From Bradysia coprophila (lineage: Eukaryota; Arthropoda; Insecta; Diptera; Sciaridae): a DNA stretch of 64,000 nt. Shown here piece by piece: positions 10,210 to 20,359 of the stretch (position 1 is the stretch's first letter; the number at the start of each line of letters is the position of its first letter). The DNA lies in assembly GCF_014529535.1 (NCBI RefSeq), contig NW_023503456.1:124001-188000 (forward strand). The letters are read 5' to 3'. The translations under genes and the position numbers were made by a program. Under the pieces are notes generated by a model. The model worked only from the letters and a program-made list of their open reading frames with translations. It was not told the DNA's origin and ran no database searches.

Positions 10210-13200
10210 ATGGTGATACAATGTTGTGTAAAAGACTGTGGTACTGTTGGAAATAATAATTTCCACAGTTTCCCCAAAAACAAGCAAATCGCAGAAAAGT
10301 GGATTGCGGCTGCCCAAGCGGTACATTTGATTGAAAAACTGAATGATAACAAACTATCGAGTTCATTCTACAAAGTGTGTAGAAAACACTTCCAAGAATC
10401 TGATCTCACGAAAAATGGAAAAGGACAGATCATTGTGAAGCAGGATTGCGCACCGAGCCTGTTCCTGCCAAATAATACTAACGTAACTTACCAGACATTC
10501 ATTCATGTTTTGTGTAACCACTTAATGACTCAAATTCTAATCTAGGTTCCAGCAGCGATGACTATCAATTCTCCCAATCCTCCACACCAGCACAATTCAC
10601 TGCCAGCCGTGAGTTTTTTTCGGAAGGAATTATAAATACCTTGGTCGACTATATCATTTGAAATATCTTAGGACAAGGACAAATCAGTGGATCAACCTGA
10701 AAGTGATCGCAAGTTTGATGAAAAGGGCACTGGACGTCAAATTGGCAATCGCTCCAAAGCCATGGTTTGTGGACATGTTGGATGTCGTCTACGTCTATTT
10801 GTTTTGTGCCGTCTTGTTTTATGTGTAATAAATGTGATCGTCTCGTATATTTATTTAATGATTTTTTAATCAAAGAGAATATTTCAGGGAAGCAAGTTAC
10901 CAACTTTATCTTAGGTCTCTTAACAATGTCGAAGAATTTTCAAACCTCAATCATTCCCATTATTTTCCACTTCCGATCTCATTTTCTCTTTAGAATTTTG
11001 ATTTTGTAACACAAAAATGGAAAAATTATTTTAGGGTCGCCTGTATACTTACATCGGTATCCATGGAAATCGAAAACAATTTTGTCATTTTACTTAGAAA
11101 AGCCCTTAATATTAAGGCTCGGAACAGGTCAGGTTTACCTGAAGCTGACCTGAAAATATTTGAACCTGTTTCGACCTGAACCTGATTCAATCAACTTTGA
11201 CCTGACCTGATTTTGCCTGAAACCTAATTAGAAGTATCAGGTCTGACCTGACCTGAAACCTGACAGGTTGACCTGAAAATTTGTATGAAAAATTCAGGTC
11301 AACCTGAAACCTGGCCTGACAGGTTTCATAAATTCAGGTTCGGATCAGATCAGGTTTCTTCATAAATGAAAACCTGACCTGACCTGAAGTTTCAGGTCAG
11401 TAACTTTTTTGACCGCCTTACTTAATATATCATTTACGGAAATTGAGATTGGAGATTCTTCGTCACCTTAGTAATGTATCGACTCAGAGTGATTAACCCA
11501 AACTACAACGTTAGATGGCAGATTTCATTTTTTTCAAGCTACTGGTGTTGCACATATGAAATGTTGTATTTCTTAGAAATATCTAGTCATAGTCTTCATA
11601 TACTCCAGAGTGGCATAAACACTCGTACAATGTCTTGACCTCCTATTTTTTGGGGAAAATATTCCTAGTTAGGCCTTTGTGTCTAGGCCCCATAACAGGT
11701 CTCAGATATTTTTGATCTTCCGTACCTGGCTGATGGTAAGCGGTCAAAAGTCGAAAAATGTGGTTTCGGTGTCCGGATTACATTTCCGTAAGGTGGAGAA
11801 GACACGGGCGTGTATGGGTTCATTGGAAAGCTGAGGTCTAGTACTTCCGGGGCAAATATTAACTGCAAAAAATTTGATGATAAACGGCCGAAAATGTGAA
11901 CTCCGGAAAATTTATCAGAATCGATGGAACCTCGGCAGGGACGCCGACTTGTGTTTGGGAGTAGTGGTGCTCATACAACAAGCGAATCTGGTAGTAGTGG
12001 TGCTCTTTCAAGTAAAGCTGGAAAGATGTAGTGGTGCTCATCATTCGAGTAGTGGTGCCCGAGCCTCGCTTGTCCTTAGGAGTCGGCGCCCCTGAACCTC
12101 GGTGAACTTTGAACCCTAATGCAATTATTTGATTAAATTTTTAGTCGAAATTCAAAAGAATCCCTCACAGCTTTATGTTGTATATCGGCACTTCTTGCTG
12201 TTGTTACAAGTTGCTTGAATTCCGTTGTCCGTTTTTACACTCTGAATTTTTTACTTTGAACCATTTATGTATATTGTCTGTACTTGACATATTCCCTGTG
12301 TTACGTAGATTTTTTATTTCGATTCTAGAACGAACCACGCTCGAATACGTTGAGTTACTACAAGCGACGTGTGAAGGTCCTACAGCAGAAAGTCAAAAAC
12401 ACCAAACTAAATGATTCTACAGTCCTCGATTATTTAAAGACCAAGTTTAATGAACAGCTGATGGAGTTCATTACTATGCAACTGAAAAACTGCGGACGAT
12501 CAAAACACGGAAGACGCTACACACCTGAACAAAAGAGCCTTTGCCTTGCCATGTACAAACAAGGTCCGAAAAGCTACCGTTTTAACGAACAATGGTGTTG
12601 TTTGCCCACTAAACGTACCTTGGGCCGCTACAGCGCGCAATTAATGTTTAAATCCGGAGTCGATTCGAAAGTTATGGCTGCCGTCGAAAATATCGTAGCA
12701 CAGTGGCATCAAAAGGACAAATACTGTTCAATCGGTTGGGACGAGGTCTCCCTTAATGAACACTTGGATTATTGCCAGTCGATGGATAAAATAGAAGGTT
12801 TTGTTGAAATGTGCAAACCGAAAGTTCCAATTTTTGCGACTCACGCATTGACCTTTATGGTTCGTGGAATCGAAATATCATTTAAGCAATCGGTCGGATA
12901 TTTTTATACGAACGGCTTGAGCTCATTTGAATTGGTAGAGCTTATCAAATTAATGATAGAACGAGTATCCGCTACAGGTAACTATAAAAGTGAAGAATTT
13001 TTCGTCATTGCTTCAATAAGATAATAGAGATGAAACTCTGCAAATGTACAGTGTACATTTATAGATACAATTGAGGTCATTTTGATTTGGTCGAAAATGT
13101 CGAGCCGTTTAAAGCATCCTAATAATTTCACAAAGTTTTTGATTCACGTCTATCGATTATTCATATTTGTATCTATCTTATACCATGACATTAATGAATG

Positions 13201-16200
13201 GAATGCCTCTGCTCTTTTAAGAGTCATACAAGCGGTCTCCGATTTTAATGAGTGGCAACTCGCTGGATTCGTACTTCAATTCTTTCTATGAAACACTGAT
13301 CTTTCACTTATTCCAAAAAAAAATTATTTTCTGTGAAAAGCGTTCAAAAGTAAAGACATGTCAGAGGGCACAGAAAACAGTTTTTCGGCAATAACTCAAG
13401 AAAAAATTATTTTAATGTTGTACAAATGTCGGCCCTGGAAAGACCTACAGGTAGAGTATACGCAGTCCTTGGTGCGACTAGATCCACAAGAGTTATGACT
13501 AAAAACATGGAAGATGTTCTTGCAGCATCGGTGTTCCATGGAACTGAGCATAGGGTTTTGTAGCTGGCTTCACCCACTATCGTTCCACACATAAATGAGC
13601 CCAGTATAGGTATACGTTTGTGCTGCAAGCCTACAAAAGTCTTGGAAAAAAGTTGGTACCAAAATGCTGTTTTTTTCTTTCTTTCTGGTGGCACATCTGC
13701 TGCAACAGCGTTCGGGACGGTTCTACGGTAGTCATTATTTATCGTCTACTATTCTTTGACCTTATCAATAGAAAAACGCTTCGCTATATCGCGAACATAA
13801 TGTCGTTACAACAGATCCTGTGTTAGTAATAAAGTGTTAGCGTATAGCGCATGATCTCAGGACTTCTGAACAGTAATTAGTTTTTCAATTTGCTACGTGA
13901 TAGGAGTTTGGAAAACCGTTTGCTCCCACTTGATCATTTCGTTTTTCCAAACTCCTGTCGAGTAGCAAATATTGGTCCGATTGAAACTAATTACTGTTCC
14001 GGAGTCCTTAGGTCATGTGCTATACGCTAACACTATATTTGACTAAAATCCGCCAAGAAAAAGGTAATGTTTTTTCTCTTAATATTACTAACACTGGATC
14101 TGTCGTAACGACATATATTCGCGACATAGCGGATGACTGCCGTAGCACCGCTCCAGCTGTAGAGTCCCCAGAAAGAAGGAAAAATCTGTATTTTGGCACC
14201 AGCTTTTTTCCAAGACTAATTTAGGCTTTAAGCACAAAAGTATGGGTTCATTTTATGTGGAACGATAGTGGATGAGGTCAGCTACAAAACCCCATACTCA
14301 GTTCCGTCGAACACCGATGCTGCAGGGAAGACGGACTCTCCGAACATCTTCCATATTTTCGCACCAAGGAGTACATATACTCTACCAACGAGCTATCACT
14401 CATTAAAATCGGAGACCGCTTGTGCCCAAAGTTAATAAAATCACCTGAAGTTTTAACGATATGACTCTTAATGTGCATAAAATTTGTCTGTCTCTGACCA
14501 CGTCTTTATCTTATTCTAAAGGGCTGGTACCGATACTCTCCGTGTGCGATACATGTAGCGTTAATGCGAGCGCAGTCAATGAACTGGTATATCCGAATAC
14601 AAGTCAAACCCAACAAACTGGAGATTTGTTGCAATATACAGTAAATGGACATCGAATAACACACACCTACGACCCATCTCACCTCATTAAGGCGGTCAGG
14701 AATAATTTAGAGGTGAAAAACATCGCTCATTTCATTGGTGAACGTTGGCAACCTGGCAATACGGATTACGACGCTTCACTTCAAATTGCTACATGGAACG
14801 ATATAGATCAACTTTACGGTATACGTGCTTTACGGCGAAAGCTGCCGAATTTGACGGATGAACACCTGAAACCGAATAAGTTGAAGATGAAGGTGTCGAT
14901 AGCTACACAAGTGTTCAGCAACACTGTCGGAACTGTGATGCTTGATTGCGTGAACGATGGAATGTTGCCAGATGATTTCACCACAACTGCACGGTTGGTT
15001 TTATTCATAAACGACCTTTTCGACAGCGTTAACGGTTCCGTTAAGTACCCCGTCGATTCGCTTAAGAGCGCTGTAACGCCAAAGTCAATCCATTCAGAAT
15101 TTTACGAGTATGCTTTGGTGATGCTCGAAAACATGTTTTTCGTTGACAAAGGCACTGGCGCTAGAAACAACCGTTCATCAGTACTGAAGAAGTTTGAATC
15201 CACCATTCGAGGTTACCAACAGGTGGCAAAGACGTGCTTTGAAGCTGATATTCCAAAACTACAGATAAGGTATCATTTCATCTCAGTTATATGATCTGGT
15301 GTTTACTGGAACGAAACGTTGATTTGCACCGAAAGAAATTGGAAATCTTAAGGAAATACGACAGTCTCGATAACATTCATCACGTCCAATATTAGCATTT
15401 AAAGTTATCCACATTTGGTTTAACTTCAGTCCTGAAATGATGATGCCACTATTTTTCAGTGTGACATTTTATGGTTTTCCTTCCTTAAATGCCAAAACAT
15501 CCTATCCTTTTTTCTTTCCTGTTTTTTGCTTCAAAATTTATTTTTTAGCTAGCGTGATGTGAGAAAAACGAAAGTAATTATCACAAAGGCTAAGCTATAA
15601 CTTAGAAGCAATTACGTATAATGCTCGAAATCAGGTCATACAAAAATTATTCCAATTGTCTCGAAGCAAACTCGGGTGGATATCGAAAGTGGTATGATTT
15701 GTCTAGAAAGGTTTCCGCTTCCCGTTGCACATGCCGATGCAACAGTTGGAAACATCTAAATCTATCTAAATAGGTCAGCTTCAGGTTTAAACCTGAATTG
15801 AGTTCAGGTTCGAACCTGAAGCTGACCTGTTTAGAGATTTAGCGTAAGATGGGATTCCTTCTATTTTTTGATCTCCACCCGGAGTCTTCATAAGACGATT
15901 GGATTAATTTTTTGTATGATCTTATTTGAACCTGTTCCAAGCATCATTTACGTACTGTTTTAATGCCAGCGGAATGTGAAATACTGACACAGTGAGTGTG
16001 AATGGGATTCACTTTCCACTAGCATCTAAAATTGATCAATTTTCCTGAAAATGTGTTCCTTTCCTATGATTCCAGAGAAACCACTCAAGATGGACTTGAA
16101 AATTTCTTTGGTTGCGTGAAATCGTGCAACCAAAATAATAAAACCACGGCGAGCCAGTACCGAACTGGATACGGAACGATGATCGTAAATAACATTACGG

Positions 16201-16916
16201 GAACGAATTCATTGAAGTCGAATTGCCAACCCGACGATTCTTCAGCACTCCTAACGAATTTACACGAGTTCCTGTCTGTGTGTAAAGATCAACCGAATGA
16301 TTCGACCTTGTTGTCGTACACAGAGCCATCATCATCGTCATTTGTTCAACCTGAAGCAGATGACCTGGATTCGCTTGTCATTTTCGATCCAGAGGACAAG
16401 GATTATGAGTTTGTTTCTGAAACTGGTCTAATCACTCACTCAGAATTCGTCGAAGGCTCAAATTCACAGTTCCTTGAGCACACAATCATTTCAAATGGAG
16501 CCAGCAAAATATGTCAGAAACTTTTAAAAACAATGAGCTGCACGGAATGTACAGAGAACTTCGAACTAATGGACGATGATGCTACGTTGCTTAGTGTCGA
16601 GAAACTTCTCGATAAATTGACGAAAACTATTTCCAAAATCTGCTCCCAAGATCTCATTAAGCAAAAACTTCTTGCTAGTGTCCAAGAAGTGACCGTCCAC
16701 TTTATTGGATGTAAAGATCATTTAGATGTGATTGACCGGAAACTAAAAAATTTGGCGGTTGATCATATCCTTCTTTCGTTCTGCAATGACATCAACCAAA
16801 TATTGTCAGGGAAAATAACCTCTTTACCTGAAAAAGCTAATTCCATACAGAAGCTGGCCTTCGATCATCGAATGAAAAAACGTGGAATCGGCAAGTTCTC
16901 CGACAAATTTAATTGA
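10210..16916 (+). CDS. P-element-type THAP transposase, six exons
   Basis: Proposed exons: 10210-10482, 10546-10608, 10672-10764 (an alternative donor at 10825 keeps the frame), 12329-12977, 14522-15269 and 16076-16916. All junctions are GT-AG and phase-compatible, giving about 888 aa (908 with the alternative donor). Exon 1 is a THAP C2CH zinc finger: CCVKDC, then CRKHF, ending APSLFLP. Exon 4 starts with a basic/coiled stretch (YYKRRVKVLQQKVK), followed by the helix-turn-helix-like region (RRYTPEQKSLCLAMY) and the first catalytic-type acid (IGWDEVSLNEHLDY). Exon 5 carries SVCDTCSVNASAV and the YDPSHLIKAVRNN motif typical of P/THAP9 proteins. Exon 6 carries TTQDGLENFFGCVKS, the acidic catalytic region. 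The product would bind element ends and cut and paste DNA. The reading frame looks undamaged, but terminal repeats were not found, so it could be a domesticated gene or an element with unrecognised ends. Confidence 0.8.
11100..11410. repeat. CAGGTCAGGT/ACCTGA-rich repeat in P intron 3
   Basis: Dense direct and inverted copies of (A)CCTGA and TCAGGT lie between GGCTCGGAACAGGTCAGG and AAGTTTCAGGTCAG. Words of this type, including AGGTCAGCTTCAGGTTT, recur in a palindrome at 15774-15829. Confidence 0.75.
11955..12070. repeat. GTAGTGGTGCTC short repeat
   Basis: Four imperfect copies of (A)GTAGTGGTGC(T/C)C within about 110 bases, inside the third intron of the P-type gene. Confidence 0.6.
13216..14468. 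mobile_element. Fold-back inserted in P-element intron 4
   Basis: Left arm 13216-13912 and right arm 13943-14468 are imperfect reverse complements. Matching blocks include AGTCATACAAGCGGTCTCCG, CAGCATCGGTGTTC, CACTATCGTTCCACA, AGTCTTGGAAAAAAG, GTGTTAGCGTATAGC and AGGAGTTTGGAAAA. The loop is about 30 bases. The whole palindrome lies between the donor at 12978 and the acceptor at 14521, so it leaves the coding frame intact. Confidence 0.85.
15621..15944. mobile_element. MITE with ATGCTCGRAA...CAGGT ends in P intron 5
   Basis: The left end (ATGCTCGAAATCAGGTCATA) and right end (TGTTCCAAGCAT and the sequence before it) are inverted, with ~35 bases of similarity. The flanks ATTACGTA and TTTACGTA agree in 7 of 8 bases, compatible with an old 8-bp target duplication. 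A separate 56-base palindrome (AGGTCAGCTTCAGGTTTAAA...) lies in the middle. Confidence 0.7.
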
Positions 16917-16944
16917 AAATCACAGTTTCACAATATTCACAGTT

Positions 16945-17095
16945 CATATTTTCATTTAATTCATTTTCATTTAATTCATTTTCATTTAATTCATTTTCAT
17001 TTAATTCATTTTTAATTAATTCATTTTCATATAATTCATTTTCATTTAATTCATTTTCATTTAAATCATTTTTATTTAATTCAAATTTACGTCTA
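16945..17095. repeat. 15-bp tandem repeat after the transposase stop
   Basis: About nine copies of TTTTCATTTAATTCA directly follow the last transposase exon. They produce a spurious phenylalanine/serine/asparagine ORF. AATAAA occurs downstream at about 17212. Confidence 0.9.
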
Positions 17096-17220
17096 AATGA
17101 AGTTATTTTTTTATTATTTACTTTTTGTTGAAGTAAAATTTCATGATAACTAGAGGATTTATAATAGATTACAGATATGTAAAGAAGTGTAATCTTTTCC
17201 AGAAACGTGTAAATAAAAAC

Positions 17221-17357
17221 TAATTTGTTGAACTGAATCTACTGTTTAAAAAACTAAATGATAACAAACTATCGAATTCATCAGCAGATCCTTCTCGGAT
17301 GGAAGCTATTGCAAAAATAAATGATGAGCTCAGACGTATACACTCTCTTTTATAGCA
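17221..17357 (+). pseudogene. THAP-exon-like scrap
   Basis: A 45-codon open stretch contains LFKKLNDNKLSNSS, whose DNA matches the THAP exon at 10335-10367 over about 33 bases with two mismatches (AAATGATAACAAACTATCGA here). It then diverges to ...RMEAIAKINDELRRIHSLL and a stop. It may be a partial duplication of the transposase 5' region or of a related gene. The match is short, so this is tentative. Confidence 0.35.
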
Positions 17358-17415
17358 AGCCAACACCACGGAATTTTTTTCGGTGTAACCTGATGTGCTG
17401 ATATTCATGATTTAA

Positions 17416-17558
17416 TGCTCAGAACAGGTTCAGTGAAGTCATACAAAAGTTAGTAACGGAAACCGGCAAACTTCCGCTACAAGTCATGACAATTTTCGAT
17501 CTCTACAACACGATTAGACTAACTTTTATATGACTCAAACTGAATCTGTTCCGAGCAT
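17416..17558. mobile_element. ~143-bp hairpin MITE
   Basis: The ends ATGCTCAGAACAGGTTCAG and CTGAATCTGTTCCGAGCAT are inverted. Further internal pairing is CATACAAAAGTTAGT with AGACTAACTTTTATATG. It belongs to the same end-family as 15621-15944. Confidence 0.8.
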
Positions 17559-17890
17559 CAGCACGATTTGATATTGTTTTGTGCTGATGACGTTAAAATG
17601 TTTCATTGGAGTCAGTGATGATCTACTCACCGGAAAATTATAACTTCTGATGAATCTTGAACTGCATAAGCTGATTACTAAAATAACCAGACTATCATTG
17701 CCTGAACAACGACAGTAGTGCCAGACTTGAATAAATTGACTGAACCATGACGAAACCAAGGTGTTCAGTTCATCATTAAATTGTTTTCACGTTTCGACAC
17801 AAATTTTCCGCCTGTCAATCCGAATATAATTCATCAGAGATCAAGTGGTGCACAGACGACAGAACCTAGAACACTATCATCACACTCACC

Positions 17891-18246
17891 TGCAATGTAT
17901 TTCTAGTGACATAGCATCCTTCGACGGTGTTCATAAATTGTCGTACTAATCCAGTCGTCATTAATTGCCAGCAGCGAATCGATTTTGGTCAGCCACAGAT
18001 TCTTCCATTTTTGCATCAACTTGAACAGATGATTCTCTTCGTTGTTGTCTTTGACTATTCCCAGTACCTTTTGCATGCGGTCTATTACATCCGTCTTTGC
18101 TGCCAGTCTCGTTTTGTTCTTTGAGGTCGCTTCGGAGTAGTTTCAGTTTCGCCACAACGCGTTTCCTCAGCATAAATGATTTCGGGATGTTTGGTGCGAA
18201 TTTCGGTCTTCACATCGTAACGGCAATGTTTGAGCCGTGTTGCAGT
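17891..18246 (-). pseudogene. Broken coding-like block, function unknown
   Basis: On the minus strand, after an AG acceptor (TTCTTCAG) at 18247, an open frame encodes ATRLKHCRYDVKTEIRTKHP followed by EIIYAEETRCGETETTPKRP. Near 18110-18120, in an A-rich run, the protein-like frame shifts by one base. It continues as DVIDRMQKVLGIVKDNNEEN, then LFKLMQKWKNLWLTKIDSLL, and stops at 17903. A consensus donor (GCAG then GTGAGTG) follows at about 17890. The composition is protein-like and unlike the surrounding repeats. I do not recognise the family. It may be a decayed gene, two separate exons, or a sequencing indel. Confidence 0.35.
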
Positions 18247-19762
18247 CTGAAGAACGAGAAATGAATTGAGTCAAAAAATATCGCAACTCGATTCGCAAGT
18301 GGAACAGTCACTTGCTTGATTGATTCTCTGAATCCTTCTGCGTTTCACTGATACAATCGGATGAAATAGAACCGGCTGAGACATGTGCCTGCCACTGTCA
18401 TACTTAATGTGGATGTAGGCATTGAACTTGATGCTCTTCATGTAGAATGTACTCGATCGTCAAGGCATCGTGCCAGTGGATCTATGTAGTGTAAAATGTG
18501 GAACGGTCAGAGAGATTTTACTTGCAGAATTATTTCGATTCTTTTTCCAATGGTTGGAATATACCCCAATGGTTGACGAATTATAACGATGTGGCATTTG
18601 TTGGATACTGTTGTTAATGTCGACCATCAAACCATATGCCATCCTAAATAGTGTATAAACTATTGTTTTACTGATTGTGGCGAGCTGATGTTGATTAAAG
18701 TTGTTTTTCGTCCAAATTTTTTTGGCGTTAGAAATAGTTTCAGGACATTCGTGCCGAACTGGCTTCATTGTTTATGATTTTGTATTTTACGTTTGCACCT
18801 TCCGTTTTATTTTTTTAAATAATAACACATCACTGTCTATCAATAATTGTAATTATTATTTCTAATCGAATATGCCAATAGCACAATAACAAAACGAACT
18901 TTTTTGGTTATGATTCAACAATTTGACTTTTCACTTTCTGAATATCAACTAACTTCACGTGAAATATTCTTCGAAACATATTTGAACGAAGAGCCCGAAG
19001 AGCTGTCACCCCCGTGGTGAAGCGAATGTTCAGGGAATAAATCCTGCAATTTGATATTCAGATGACATTCTCTTAACGCTCGGAAAACTACAATACGTAT
19101 CTTGTACTCCTAAGCATAGCGGAATAGAAACAGAGCCTGATGCAGCTACTTTCCAAAGAAGCTGAATTCACCTAGAGGTTTAAAGTTTCCAAAGTTTTTA
19201 TTTACAAAATCACAGTTCCCAAAAATCAAACAACATTGAGTCACGTCTGTAATTATATGGAGTTCGGCAAAATTGCGAAAATATTTTTATCTCCTGCAAG
19301 CTGATATTTCATACATTACATTTGAAGTGTCATCGTCAATACCGTCCAGGTTTTCTGAATTTCTATGTGTTGCTCACTAACCAATATTTATTTATCAAAT
19401 GCAAACCATTTGAACCTGAGTTCTACCATAGAGGTAGACTACCTAGAGGAATTATGACCGAAATTCATTGAAAAATTATATCACACACACCACTAACACG
19501 AAAGCGTCAACTTTGCTTTGCTTTTGACATTATGAGTCCCTTTACTTTTGACATTATTAGTCCCTCTTACTGTCTGTACACGGAGCTGTCACGGTTATAA
19601 CTAAAGAAAATGGAAAATTATAACATTTCAGATTGTACAGACTGTATGCAGATAGCCACTCGAAATTATCACCTCTCTTACAACAAAGTTAATTAACTTA
19701 AATTAATCGATGGGTTACTCCACAATTTTTTGTTGACTTTTCGTTTTCCGTTTATTTTCGCC
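18247..19762. other. Mostly unassigned intergenic DNA
   Basis: A minus-strand 102-codon ORF (18460-18768) is followed in frame after its TGA by about 60 more open codons (residues such as FYMKSIKFNAYIHIKYDSG). This could belong to the broken gene at 17.9-18.2 kb, but no family is recognised. A block at 19424-19490 (TAGAGG, CTACCTAGAGGAATTATGA) recurs near 51505. Confidence 0.4.
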
Positions 19763-19799
19763 TATACATGTGTCGTACACGTTGTTTAGAGCATCAGTT
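19763..19799 (+). promoter_or_regulatory. Core promoter: TATA variant plus Initiator
   Basis: TATACA at 19763-19768 lies about 28-33 bases upstream of the A of TCAGTT (19794-19799), a perfect match to the arthropod Initiator TCAGTY. The predicted start site is about 19796, giving a ~40-base 5' leader before the ATG at 19836. Confidence 0.6.
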
Positions 19800-19835
19800 T
19801 GCTTTCGAAAGTTTAACAGTGTTTCGTTTAGAAAA

Positions 19836-19988
19836 ATGAAATTCGTTTACGCAGTTTTGTTTGTTACGTTGACAGTGCTCGTCAGCCAAATTTACTCAGT
19901 GCCAAGAATTTGCGAAGCTGAAATGGCTGAAATCCATGAAGCCCGAATCGTCAAAAGCGGATTCCTCGATTGCCCACATAATTGCTAG
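19836..19988 (+). CDS. Small secreted cysteine-containing peptide (50 aa)
   Basis: The product begins MKFVYAVLFVTLTVLVSQIY, a classic signal peptide: basic n-region, hydrophobic core, and probable cleavage after the QIYS region. The mature peptide is about 27 residues, has three cysteines (RIC, then FLDCPHNC) and is acidic in the middle (EAEMAEIHEAR). The start at 19836 is preferred over an upstream in-frame ATG because that one lies before the predicted transcription start. It is a one-exon gene with a TATA/Initiator promoter and AATAAA at 20047-20052, about 59 bases after the stop. The peptide could be an immune, venom/salivary or signalling peptide. Nothing in it fixes the role, and the odd number of cysteines argues against a simple paired-disulfide defensin. 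Confidence 0.6.
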   Translation: MKFVYAVLFVTLTVLVSQIYSVPRICEAEMAEIHEARIVKSGFLDCPHNC

Positions 19989-20046
19989 GCAATCACATAA
20001 CATATTTCATATCATATATCCATTTCGGGCTGTAAATTAATTTTTT

Positions 20047-20052
20047 AATAAA
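20047..20052 (+). terminator. Polyadenylation signal AATAAA
   Basis: AATAAA lies 59 bases after the stop codon of the small secreted peptide gene, on the same strand. Confidence 0.6.
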
Positions 20053-20359
20053 TACAAGAGATGGGAGATGTCCAAACAAAGATCATCGTTTCGTAGCGAT
20101 GACATTGCTTCCGTGCTACTGTTGCAGATATGCTTAAAAGCGAATGATTTTTGAATGGAAACAATATCAGCGACAATCCACGCCATTAGTCGTATAAATG
20201 GATACATTTTTTGAACTACAATTTTGAGAATATTGGCTTTGTTGTCGAAATTTTGGGAACATCCTCAAAACTCAGCAGCAAAATCACTAATTAGATGCGA
20301 GTGGCGCTCATTAAAATTCGAGTTCAGTTCACGTTTAAACCAACTGATGGAATTAAATA

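Noticed and set aside
13407..13694. 95-codon minus-strand ORF in the intron fold-back
   Set aside because: Its mirror in the right arm has stops and no domain is recognised; most likely non-coding fold-back sequence.
16913..17131. FSFNS-repeat ORF after the transposase
   Set aside because: Encoded by a 15-bp AT-rich tandem repeat beyond the transposase stop.
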